Source: Apoderus coryli
Lineage: Eukaryota; Arthropoda; Insecta; Coleoptera; Attelabidae
Direction: 5' to 3'
Assembly: GCA_911728435.2 (NCBI GenBank)
Contig: OU452216.1
Coordinates: 7,514,342-7,578,341, forward strand
Length of the DNA stretch: 64,000 bases
Shown here: positions 1-28,700 of the stretch, piece after piece
Layout of the letters: each line of letters starts with the position of its first letter
Numbering within the stretch: the stretch's first letter is position 1
Translations under genes and position numbers: made by a program
Notes under the pieces: generated by a model
What the model saw: the letters and a program-made list of their open reading frames with translations, nothing else
Databases searched by the model: none
Told to the model about the DNA's origin: nothing

Positions 1-121
1 AAACTATTTACAGCGATTTCCCATGGTGAATTTCCCTAAAATAATTTTTTTCCCATTGTCCCACGACTATTATTTGCTGAGATATGCTACCTGTCCACCC
101 TTAATGGAATACCCGGTATAA
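1..121. repeat. Dispersed repeat end, also at 35.7 kb
   Basis: The first ~120 bases recur in the same orientation at about 35700-35817. Both copies share a CCCATTGTCC core, an ACGACTATTATTT stretch and a terminal TTAATGGAATACCCGGTA-like motif. The terminal motif alone is seen again at about 2806-2826. This looks like one end of a DNA transposon family; the other end is not identified. No coding potential is seen. Confidence 0.5.
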
Positions 122-1095
122 ATATTAATAATAATTAATTATTATTACAATTTTTTTTTGTTTTGGTTTTGCTAAATTAATCTCAAATTTATCATCATTT
201 TGTAAATGTTTCTTTTAATATAGCAAATCCCTATCAATCAGTCTTAGAAATATATTAACGTCTCTCTTCGTATTATAAATATTTATTTTATTTTCTTTTG
301 GTTATATATTTATAGATAATAATTAATATTTTTTTTTGTTGCTTATTAGTTAATTTATAAAAAAATATCTCCCTAATAAATATTGTACAATATTCATAAT
401 AATAAATTATCACCTATTTATATTTTTTAATTTTATTATATTTTTATAAATTTAAATTATAGATACTTTTATTATAGTAAATCGTTTATTAGATTTCGTA
501 ATATTTAAAATACTTTTTGTTTTGCTTTTCGTCTTTGTTTTATTTAGAATTGTTAATTATAGTAATTTTCATTTAAAACGGACAAAAACACTTGCGACAG
601 AATAAAATATATTCAAACAACTATTAAAACTAAAAAAAGAACATAATATTAAAAGAATACAAAACAAAAATTGTAAAAATTTAAATTTAAATTTGTGTTC
701 TGTCACAATTTGTTTGTAAATTAGTTTTACAAAGTTACATTAGGAATAATTAACAGTTTTACTCTAGATTTTAGTGTTTCTTTTGAATGGTTTCTATTAA
801 ATTCATAATATAGTGGTGTGAATTACCTACCCTTTAAAGGGGGTCATGGGACAGGGTAAACATTTTAATTTTATGTTTTTTTACACAATATCAGATATGT
901 TAACCACATAAATATAGGGTAAGTATTATTATTATTAGAAGTAGTTTAAATTTATCAACAGTTTTTTTTTCTGTATATAAACGTTAACAGGTTAGGATTT
1001 AGGGCTATTTTTAAATTATTTATAGGTACCTAAATAATAAGAAACTGTGAAATTAGTTTCCTCATTGTTTTTTTCTAATATATTAATGTTCGTAT
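122..1095. other. AT-rich stretch, no gene seen
   Basis: Very AT-rich DNA with many short A and T runs and no open frame of useful length. No RNA gene or splice-linked exon is recognised. It lies beyond the 3' end of the LRP4 gene. Confidence 0.5.
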
Positions 1096-2496
1096 TATAC
1101 AAGGTGAATAAAAGAAACCGAATGTCTTGGCTATTTTCAAAATGCTTTAGGCCTTTTTTTTACAACGGTACAATACAGTTACAGATTTTTTTGGAGTCAA
1201 AGCATGCAAGTTTTGTGCTTCTAAAGTTTTGTTCCCCATCCGGTCAGGCTCCATGATGCGTTGTAACAGTGAGCTACGTGCATTTGCCGGCGAGGGGTAC
1301 TTTTCGAATGGACGTTCTGTGATCGCAAATTAGTATGCCTTTCGAAATCGTGACAGATCGGAAATCAATAGTTACATGGATCTTTACATTCAGACAAAGC
1401 GCGAGTTTGACGAGACGAAGAAATTGGAGTCACTCAGCCTATTAGAACACCTGAAAATATTGAAGCTGTGAGAGCCTCAATATTACGATCTCCACGGCGT
1501 TCTGCCTGCAAACATGCATCTGTCCTAAGACTTTCCGCTTGTTCAGTGAGGCGAATTCTTCACGATGATCTTCATTACCATCTGTACAAGTTGGCGATTG
1601 TCCAAGAACTCTCGAATTTCTCGAAAACGTTCACGTACGTCAAGAAACAAAATACTGGGCCGACACCCACCCCTGCGAATTGCGTTAAAGGCCTCACCTA
1701 AAGTCACAGTGTGGTGCGCAAATTTCTTCGGCTGGGGAATTGATTCCTGGTTTTTTGAAGAAAATGAGGAAACAGTGACAGGTGAATTCTAACCGATATG
1801 TAAACAAGTTGGAAGATTTTTTTTTCTCGACTTAACAAATTGGATTTCGGGGTCGATTGGTTTCAACAAGAGCGCGCCACGGCTCACACTTCAAGGGTAG
1901 CAATGGCTGTTTTGAGGGAACACTTTCGGGGTTTTAAAAGCAACTCCAGGAGTTTATAGAGTAGGTTATTTGTGATAAAAACATATATTCATGATATAAC
2001 ATTGGGTGCGATTCCTTACCGTTTTTGAGTAAATTTTATTTTTGTGAGTTAAAAAAAAAACTTGATTTTTGTCACAACAAAAAGAGTAATGCAAAAAACC
2101 AAAGATTTTTGAAAACTAAGAAGCAGGATTGTTGGTCTTTCATTTGCAGTAAAATTTCAGGGTTTGCAAAAATCTAGGAGCTTTATTTCATTTTCTTTCC
2201 CGACCCATAGGGAGAGTATTGTCAAAGATGAATCATTAATCTTTGGTGAACGGCCTAATCTCAATCAGCGGTGATTTGGAGTGTTTATATCAATCGTTCA
2301 AGAACCTTAGAAGATCTCAGAGCCAACATCCGGGCCGAAATGGTGAACATACCAGCTGTCATAAAATGGGTTTTATTGCGTTTTGAAATAAGGAAGTTAT
2401 GTTGCCGCACCCTGTATTTCATTTGAAACAAAATTATTTTGTTACCATGTTTTGAAAATAGTCTAGAGACTCTGTTCTTTAAATTCACCTTGTATA
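1096..2496 (+). mobile_element. Decayed mariner/Tc1-type element with TIRs
   Basis: Inverted termini are visible: TACAAGGTGAAT at the left and its complement ATTCACCTTGTA at the right, followed inwards by matching segments whose complements read as CTATTTTCAAAA. A TA dinucleotide flanks each end. Inside, frames around 1468-1960 resemble an IS630/Tc1/mariner transposase: an HTH-like segment with RSPRRSA and VRRILHDDL, then VTVWCA-like strand residues, then a TARHGSH-like relic. Stops and frameshifts interrupt it repeatedly, so it is a dead copy. Boundaries are good to a few bases; the family assignment rests on remembered motif order. Confidence 0.65.
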
Positions 2497-2499
2497 ATA

Positions 2500-3570
2500 A
2501 GAAAGATATGTACTATCTACATAATTATAGTAATATACAAGAATTTTCAATAAGACCGAGTCAGCGATAATGAAAAGATGTCAAAAATCACCCTATCCTA
2601 GTAAAATTTGACATATTATAACACTCTGTATTTCGGAGACAGCATATGTAGCTCATTTTTATTGAAATACCTTGTATATCCTAATTATTTTTTGGTGAAA
2701 ACAGATTATTTGTTATCAACATAAATCTGGTTTTATATTTTTAGAATCATTTTCTTCCGTAGGTATTTTCAAAATTAATAAAATTGTGTTATTTCTAAAA
2801 ACTACCCTTAATGGAATACCCGGTATATGACGCTGTTTTAGAAGTTTACTGAAGTTGCCAGGAAATTATATTTTTTATTTATTAAAAAAAAAAACAGCTA
2901 ATTAGAGTTTATTTGGTGCTAATTAATTTTCGTGAGACAGATGTCTGTAAATATTTGCAAAGAGTCGACTAAAACATGGAATAAAGGAAAGTGGATCCTA
3001 TCAAAAAAATGTAAGAGGACAAATCGACAATTTAAATTGAAATAACAACGACAAATAGGGCACAGACTTTGGGAACCCGTGCCCTAGGTACAAACTAGCT
3101 TCAACATAATTTGTTTACAATATTTACAGAACACTATCTCAAGGAAAACTAGGAATAGAATCCTTTGTAATTGGACGTCATAATGATTTTTGTATTCTCT
3201 ATTTCATAATATAGAATCGTTGATTTTTACAATTAAGTAGTTTCTAGTCTTGTTGATGGTATAGGGTTTGAATCAATCGAGATGACCTTCATTATTAATA
3301 TAGGTAATGTTTATCTACTATTTATATATTTTGTTTCTTATTATTTATTGTCAGTCACCTTAATTTGACAATATTACTTTTGTTTATATACATTTACAAA
3401 GCATTTTCTACGCCAAGGGAAGTAAATACATTTAGTTTAGTAGTTAAGTCTGTTAGTTTAAGTTAATTTAGGTGACTATTTGTTTTATTCTTATTATTAT
3501 TATTCTAGTATTTAGTCAGCTTTGTTTGATATGCAGCTATTTTTTATTTTTACCGATTGCGTTTTGATTT
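2500..3570. other. Non-coding DNA downstream of LRP4
   Basis: No supported gene. A second copy of the TTAATGGAATACCCGG motif lies near 2806-2826, and TACAGGGTG-like transposon end fragments occur around 2620-2680. The part next to 3575 is probably the 3' UTR of the minus-strand LRP4 gene. Confidence 0.4.
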
Positions 3571-3574
3571 TTTT

Positions 3575-20283
<16,709 letters not shown>

Positions 20284-20309
20284 GTTCTTATAATTATTTG
20301 GATTTAAAT

Positions 20310-23300
20310 TATATTTTTCTTTAAAAAGGGTGTTTTCGATCACACCCTATTCGCCTTCAACACTTTCCTCTTGTAAGCGTTCATGATTTTAAGAGATCAA
20401 AACATTTTCCCGTTTATAAACTTCACATTAATTTACAGGTAGGCGAGAATGGAGTCACAAGGATTTGGGTGTGGATAGGGGGATGCAAAAAAAGCACTTC
20501 ACACAAAGCTTGAATTGAATTAGTTGGTTTTATTTAATGCACTTTGTATATTATCAGTATGAATGTTTAAGTGACAAATTCGAGTTGTTTCTTTATTGGG
20601 ATATTTGCAATTTTTTAGGATAACTCGGTGATATTTGTGCATCAGCTTTTGCGGGAAAGCTGGGAGAGCAGAATCGATTTTTGCGATGAGAGTTCCGCCT
20701 GGACCAAACAATAGAGATGCAGGATTTCTGTCGAGAGATTCTGTGTTTTTGGTGGTTTTGTAGAAAAATAATCAAGCGTAAAAGGCGGTTGGGATATTCT
20801 TATTAGCAAAAGATTTCCCTCAAGAAATACAGGAAAATTATTTTTACATTTATCTTCAAACGTTCTAGTTGCTGTGGGATGCATTCTCGATATACCTACG
20901 TGGAAAATCCATCTCTACTACATATGAAACGATCTCGTGCAGGCGAAACAAGGAAAGGTCCTATGCGGAGTGATTCTGCATTAGGATCTCCGCCATCGTT
21001 GGAAACCCACGCATTTGGCTAAAACTTTTTTTTTGTGTGTCGGTGGCTGCTAGAGTCATGTTATCCTGAGTTGGTGGGTGTATTGAATACTTTTTCAAAA
21101 ACCTCGGACTCAACTGTGTGGTGCAGAGGTTGTCACAGTAACACTTTAGAAGTACAGGGTGATTAAGATGACTTTGAAGTCTTTTAATGGGTTTCCTTAG
21201 GGCCAAGTTTTTCTAAGAAGTTAAATGAGCATCGGAGATTTGAAAATTGTTTTTACTAGTTTTTGCAAAAATTACGTTTTCGACAGCCAAATGCAAAAAG
21301 GAAGGAAGCTCGTTCTAAAAAAATATGACAATTATAAACTGCTCTCAATAGCTATTGGGCAATCTTGATGATTCTGTTGGTTAGTGAAGCACCGAGGTCC
21401 AAAGAAACTACGAATCCTGGTGATTTTTCCTAATTATTCGTTGTTGCTTCTTTTAATTAAGATCTTAATGTCTTAATAAGTATTGGGAAAAGGGTTTAGA
21501 TTTAATAAATATAATAAAACACAAGCCTGAAACTTTGATATATCTTGTTGTTTATATATATTACATATACCTACCTTTGTATCAATAATTTTTACAATTA
21601 TTATTAAACTAACAACAATATTTAAAATTCCTCAATTAACATTATACCTTGTTTATTAATTAGAGTGCGAATGCCTGAAACCTTCTGGGTTACGAGCCAT
21701 AACCTTTGATATATTGGTCTATATTTTTTTTCTAATAGTCCTCTAACATACATGGCCTGATATTTTGTTTGAAACGACCCCCGTATCCTGTTTTTTTTTG
21801 GGTCCTTTCATTTTATTTCTAATAGTCCTCTTCCTGAGAAAGAATTTGAACCTAGTGAGAAGGCCTGAAACCTTCTGGGTTACGAGCTATAACCTTTGAT
21901 ATATTCGTCTATATTTTTTTTCTAATAGTCCTCTAACATACATGGCCTGATATTTTGTTTCAAACGACCCACGTATCCTGTTTTTTTGGATCCTTTTCTT
22001 TTTTTTTCTAATAATCCTCATCCTGAGAAAGAATTTGAACCTAGTGAGAAGGCCTGAAACCTTCTGGGTTACGAGCTATAACCTTTGATATATTGGTCTA
22101 TATTTTTTTTCTAATAGTCCTCTAACATACATGGCCTGATATTTTGTTTGAAACGACCCCCGTATCCTGTTTTTTTTTGGGTCCTTTCATTTTATTTCTA
22201 ATAGTCCTCTTCCTGAGAAAGAATTTGAACCTAGTGAGAAGGCCTGAAACCTTCTGGGTTACGAGCTATAACCTTTGATATATTCGTCTATATTTTTTTT
22301 CTAATAGTCCTCTAACATACATGGCCTGATATTTTGTTTCAAACGACCCACGTATCCTGTTTTTTTGGATCCTTTTATTTTTTTTTTCTAATAATCCTCA
22401 TCCTGAGAAAGAATTTGAACCTAGTGAGAAGGCCTGAAACCTTCTGGGTTCCGAGCTATAACCTTTGATATATTCGTCTATATTTTTTTTCTAATAGTCC
22501 TCTAACATACATGGCCTGATATTTTGTTTCAAACGACCCACGTATCCTGTTTTTTTGGATCCTTTTATTTTTTTTTTCTAATAATCCTCATCCTGAGAAA
22601 GAATTTGAACCTAGTGAGAAGGCCTGAAACCTTCTGGGTTACGAGCTATAACCTTTGATATATTCGTCTATATTTTTTTTCTAATAGTCCTCTAACATAC
22701 ATGGCCTGATATTTTGTTTCAAACGACCCACGTATCCTGTTTTTTTGGATCCTTTTATTTTTTTTTTCTAATAATCCTCATCCTGAGAAAGAATTTGAAC
22801 CTAGTGAGAAGGCCTGAAACCTTCTGGGTTACGAGCTATAACCTTTGATATATTCGTCTATATTTTTTTTCTAATAGTCCTCTAACATACATGGCCTGAT
22901 ATTTTGTTTGAAACGACCCCCGTATCCTGTTTTTTTTTGGGTCCTTTCATTTTATTTCTAATAGTCCTCTTCCTGAGAAAGAATTTGAACCTAGTGAGAA
23001 GGCCTGAAACCTTCTGGGTTACGAGCTATAACCTTTGATATATTCGTCTATATTTTTTTTCTAATAGTCCTCTAACATACATGGCCTGATATTTTGTTTC
23101 AAACGACCCACGTATCCTGTTTTTTTGGATCCTTTTATTTTTTTTTTCTAATAATCCTCATCCTGAGAAAGAATTTGAACCTAGTGAGAAGGCCTGAAAC
23201 CTTCTGGGTTACGAGCTATAACCTTTGATATATTCGTCTATATTTTTTTTCTAATAGTCCTCTAACATACATGGCCTGATATTTTGTTTCAAACGACCCA

Positions 23301-24845
23301 CGTATCCTGTTTTTTTGGATCCTTTTATTTTTTTTTTCTAATAATCCTCATCCTGAGAAAGAATTTGAACCTAGTGAGAAGGCCTGAAACCTTCTGGGTT
23401 ACGAGCTATAACCTTTGATATATTGGTCTATATTTTTTTTCTAATAGTCCTCTAACATACATGGCCTGATATTTTGTTTGAAACGACCCCCGTATCCTGT
23501 TTTTTTTTGGGTCCTTTCATTTTATTTCTAATAGTCCTCTTCCTGAGAAAGAATTTGAACCTAGTGAGAAGGCCTGAAACCTTCTGGGTTACGAGCTATA
23601 ACCTTTGATATATTCGTCTATATTTTTTTTCTAATAGTCCTCTAACATACATGGCCTGATATTTTGTTTCAAACGACCCACGTATCCTGTTTTTTTGGAT
23701 CCTTTTATTTTTTTTTCTAATAATCCTCATCCTGAGAAAGAATTTGAACCTAGTGAGAAGGCCTGAAACCTTCTGGGTTACGAGCTATAACCTTTGATAT
23801 ATTCGTCTATATTTTTTTTCTAATAGTCCTCTAACATACATGGCCTGATATTTTGTTTCAAACGACCCACGTATCCTGTTTTTTTGGATCCTTTTATTTT
23901 TTTTTCTAATAATCCTCATCCTGAGAAAGAATTTGAGCCTAGTAAGAATGCCTGAAACCTTCTGGGTTACGAGCTATAACCTTTGATATATTGGTCTATA
24001 TTTTTTTTCTAATAGTCCTCTAACATACATGGCCTGATATTTTGTTTGAAACGACCCCCGTATCCTGTTTTTTTTGGGTCCTTTCATTTTATTTCTAATA
24101 GTCCTCTTCCTGAGAAAGAATTTGAGCCTAGTAGGAATGCCTGAAACCTTCTGAGTTACGAGCTATAACCTTTGATATATTGGTCTAAATTTTTTTTTCT
24201 AATAGTCCTCTAACATACGTGGCCTGATATTTTGTTTGAAACGACCCCTATATCCTGTTTTTTTTAGATCCTTTAATTTTTTTCTAATAGTCCTCTTCCT
24301 GAGAAAGAATTTGAACCTAGTGAGAATGCCTGAAACCTTCTGGGTTACGAGCCATAACCTTTGATATATTGGTCTATATTTTTTTTCTAATAGTCCTCTA
24401 ACATACATGGCCTGATATTTTGTTTGAAACGACCCCCGTATCCTGTTTTTTTTGGATCCTTTCATTTTTTTTCTAATAGTCCTCTTCCTGAGAAATAATT
24501 TGAGCCTAGTGAGAATGCGTCACCCCTCCTGGGTTACGAGCTATAACCCTTGATACATTAACATACATAGCCTGATATTTTGTTTGAAAAATATTATTAT
24601 GTTTGATGATGCCCATTGGACACAGAAACGTAGGAAAATTTGAAAAACTAGATACGAAAATGCGAAAACAAATTGGTTCTTTTTATTGTGTGTTTCATGA
24701 ATCAAAAAATTGAGATCTTTGAGTAATTTTGGATTGGCTTTTAGCTGAGCAAAATAGTTCAACATCGACAGTAGTGAATATACAAGGTTTTTCTAAACGA
24801 GCCAAAATTTGTGAGCGAATTTGGGACATCTAATCATGAAAAAAA
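20310..24845 (-). mobile_element. Larger inverted copy of the satellite-bearing element
   Basis: 20314-20593 matches 13870-14150 in reverse complement, including the AAAGGGTGTTTT..ACACCCT hairpin and GTGACAAATTCGAGTTG. The far flank at 24660-24845 matches 12540-12640, with TTCATGAATC and CATCGACAGTAGTGAATAT. Between them lie ~1 kb not present in the 12.4-kb copy (20594-21660, no recognisable gene) and a long satellite array. The outer end near 24780 is disturbed by another insertion. It lies just upstream of the LRP4 first coding exon and may affect its promoter region. Confidence 0.6.
21665..24540 (-). repeat. Satellite array, ~15 units of ~190 bp, higher-order
   Basis: Same satellite as at 12.8-13.9 kb but on the opposite strand. 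Two unit types alternate. Type A has ACGACCCCCGTATCC with GGGTCC; type B has ACGACCCACGTATCC with GGATCC and AATAATCCTCATCC. By eye the order is A B A B B B A B B A B B A A' A, so an A-B-B trimer of about 570 bp repeats in the middle. The outermost units are the most divergent, as expected for arrays homogenised by unequal exchange. Confidence 0.88.
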
Positions 24846-25026
24846 GCTAAATTGTAATTTTTCGGAAAGTCCTTATTTAAAAAGATACAGGGTGTTAAAG
24901 ATAACTGCCTGAAGACGGTTTTTTTGGAATGTTTTCGAAACGAGTAAAGATAAATTAACCAAATGCAGCATATTTATTCATCTAGTTAAATGTCATAAAC
25001 TGACATAAAATTGAGTAAAAAAATAT

Positions 25027-25425
25027 GGCCATAGGCGGGTAAACAGGGGGGAGCCTTGCCTTAATTATACCCTAACTTTTTTTCCTTGTGATTTTTATTC
25101 ATTTTGTGTCAAAAATGTGATAAAATAAAGTTTTCTACATAAAAAAGACATACTTGTGTTTTCTCGAAAAACTTAAAGGTTTTCGAGAAATTCGAGTTTG
25201 AAAATTTGAGGACAAAACTGTTTTCCAAAATTTTATTAATGCCAAAAATTTTCAAACTCGATTTTCTCGAAAACCTTTAAGTTTTCCGAGAAAAAACAAG
25301 TATGTCTTTTTTATGTAGAAAACTTTATTTTATCACATTTTTGACACAAAATGAATAAAAATCACAAGGAAAAAAAGTTACGGTATAATTAAGGCAAGGG
25401 TTCCCTCTGTTTACCCGCCTATGGT
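25027..25425. repeat. Palindromic foldback, arms ~175 bp
   Basis: Arms begin and end with CATAGGCGGGTAAACAGGG and its complement, and both contain TTGTGATTTTTATTCATTTT. The inner part is the same CTCGAAAACCTTTAAG inverted repeat found near both ends of the 12.4-14.3-kb element. The loop is about 45 nt. Probably a foldback derivative of that transposon family. Lies between the Lcch3 3' end and the satellite array. Confidence 0.82.
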
Positions 25426-25719
25426 GAATAAATTCCCTAGAGTAAAGAAAGATGTATTGTTCGCTTCGAAAAAGAAAAATTTGCATAGAGTAGTGCTCAA
25501 TTCAATATTTCATATATTAAATAGGTAGTAAACTAATAAATTATTAACAACAATTTAATTTCTAACGCATATTTTGACACCATTTGAATTTACTTTATAT
25601 TATTTATATTTACAACACACTTGGTATTCAGTAATTATTTCTTAAATTTAATTGTACGGCCGTTTTTCAGAATTTTAAATGGAACACCCTATATATAAAC
25701 GCGTAGCAAACATTTTAGT

Positions 25720-28700
25720 CTATTCGAAGAAATAAAAGAGCCAGTAACCAGCATTGAACAGCATAAATGTTACCGGAAATATAATTCGAGAATATTTATC
25801 GATCACGTTGACATCTTTAATCCTTGGCATTGATGCCTTTATTGCGGAAGCACCTCGTTTTATCGCATGAAATACCTTTGGCTTATGAATTGGATTTCCT
25901 GAAACAAAGTACAAAATGAATTTGCAAACCATATTATTAGGATTATTTACCTTTGTTTCCTCGAAATTTTAGTCCAGGCACAGCTCTATAATTGTAGGTA
26001 TATCCAGACGTTCTGGACATGCGAAAACTCGGTGGAAACTTCGATGGATCCAAGTCAGCATTGACCTTTGATGAATTGTTACGGTTCCTGATAGACGCGA
26101 TGGGACTCATTCGTACATCTTGCAGTTCGATAATGTCCTCGTTGCTGAAATTTTGATCAGTGTTGATTGTTGTTGATGGTTTGGTCCCTGATTCCTGCTT
26201 GGATTTCTTACTTTTCTTCTTAGCCCTAGCACCCCAATAAGTGTAATTAACCGCGGCATATTCCAGAAGAGCAGCGAATACAAATACAAAACACATCACC
26301 AAATAAATATCAATCGCTTTCACGTAACTGATTCTCGGTAGGGAGCTTCGGACTCCAGTGCTGATCGTTGTCATTGTTAACACGGTGGTAATTCCTGGAT
26401 AAAAAAATAGTTTGAAGCTAAAGGATCTAAAGTTGGAAATGATTGATTTACCTAGAGCTACTCTAGCGCTAGTGGCTTCATGATTGATCCAGAAGGATAC
26501 CCATGAAAGCATAACAATTAAAATGCTTGGGAGATATGTTTGGAAAATGAAGTATCCGATGTTTCTCTGAAGCTTGAAGGATAGTGATAATCGCTGGTAT
26601 ATTCCTGAAAATATCCTCAATTTAAAGTCGAAAATATGCCATAATTCAAAAACTCCTTTAAATATTTTTTTCAAATTTCGTGAGCGATATGTTCTTTAAA
26701 AAAGGCATATTTTGATCAAAACAATATTTTTAAAAAGCTAACCAGTGGCGTGCTATAGGGGTTAGTAACGCTTTTTATCCCCCTATTTTTTACGCCACTG
26801 GAATAAATATATTTTTTTATTTTTTTTTTAAATTCTCCGTTCATTTCTGCTTAAAAAAGTATTGACTTTTAATGGGTCTAAAGTAAACGGTTTTGCAGGA
26901 ATTTGCCACTAAACCAAAGTCTGCAAATGCCTGAGATTGTACAAAAATTTCGAAAATTTGCCATAATTCAAAAACGCCTTTAAATATTTTTTTCAAATTT
27001 CGTGACCGATATGTTCTTTAAAAAAGTCATATTTTGATCAAAACAATATTTTTAAAAACTTACCAGTGGCGTGCTATAGGGGTTAGTGACACTTTTTATC
27101 CCCCTATTTTTTACGCCACTGGAATAAATATATTTTTTTATTTTTTTTAAATTCCCTGTTCATTTTTGCTTAAAAAAGTATTAACTTTTTATGGGTCTAA
27201 AGGGAACCGTTTTGCAGGAATTTGACTCTAAACTAAAGTCTGCAAGTGCCTGAGATTGTACATAAATTTTGAAAATTTTCCATAATTCAAAAACTCCTTT
27301 AAATATTTTTTTCAAATTTCGTGACCGATATGCTCTTTAAAAAAGTAATATTTTGACATAAACAATATTTTTAAAAAATTAACCAGTGGCGTGCTATAGA
27401 GGTTTGTGACACTTTTTATCCCCCTATTTGTTACGCCACTGGAAGAAATATATTTTTTTATATTTTTTTAAATTCCCTGTTTATTTTTGCTTAAAAAAGT
27501 ATTAACTTTTTATGGGTCTAAAGTAAACGGTTTTGCAGGAATGTGCCTCTAAACAAAAGTCTGCAAGGGCCTGAGATTGTACATAAATTTCGAAAATTTG
27601 CCATAATTCAAAAACACATTTAAATATTTTTTTCAAATTCCGTGACCGATATGTTCTTTAAAAAAGTAATATTTTGACATAAACAATATTTTTAAAAAAT
27701 TAACCAGTGGCGTGCTATAGAGGTTTGTGACACTTTTTATCCCCCTATTTGTTACGCCACTGGAACAAATATATTTTTTTATATTTTTTTAAATTCCCTG
27801 TTTATTTTTGCTTAAAAAAGTATTAACTTTTTATGGGTCTAAAGTAAACGGTTTTGCAGGAATTTGCCTCTAAACAAAAGTCTGCAAGGGCCTGAGATTG
27901 TACATAAATTTCGAAAATTTGCCATAATTCAAAAACACATTTAAATATTTTTTTCAAATTTCGTGACCGATATGTTCTTTAAAAAAGTAATATTTTGACA
28001 TAAACAATATTTTTAAAAAACTAACCAGTTGCGTGCTATAAGGGTTAGTGACACTTTTTATCCCCCTATTTTTTACGCCACTGGAATAAATTCATTTTTT
28101 TATTTGTTTCAAATTCCCTGTTCATTTTTACTTAAAAAAGTATTAACTTTTTATGGGTCTAAAGTGAACAATTTTGCAGGAATTTGCCTGTAAACAAAAG
28201 TCTGCAAGTAAAGTTCCCATATTCAACTTTCCTTGCAAAGGCAAATTCCTGCAAAACCGTTTATTTTAGACTCATGAAATGTTACTACTTTTTTAAGCAA
28301 AAATGAACAGAGAATTAAAAAAAAAATAAAAAAATAAATTTATTCCAGTGGCGTAAAAAATAGGGGGATAAAAAGTGCCACTAACCCCTATAGCACGCCA
28401 CTGGTTCATTTTTGAAAAATATGGTTTATGTCAAAATATGGCTCTTTTAAACGACAAAGCGGTCACTAAATTTCAAAAAAATATTTAAAGGCGTTTTTGA
28501 GTTATGGCACATTGTAGACGTTTGTGTTTCTTTGCGTTACAAAAATGATGTTTGTTACCTGTAGCTAGTCGTTCTTTACGATCATTTGTTTCGTAACCGA
28601 TAATCGTAAATTGTGGTAACTCAGCTTCTTCTACTCCACGAACTGGTCTGTCTTTCCAATACATCACAACATCCATAACTGTATAACCATCTTAAAAGCA

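Noticed and set aside
20520..21206. Overlapping minus-strand frames in the ~1-kb segment of the larger satellite element
   Set aside because: Short, mutually overlapping in different frames, no recognisable motif; only the terminal KETTRICHLNI part is shared with the other copy.
21665..24540. Regular repeats resembling a CRISPR array
   Set aside because: Units are ~190 bp, repeated over their full length with no unique spacers, in an insect genome; this is a tandem satellite.
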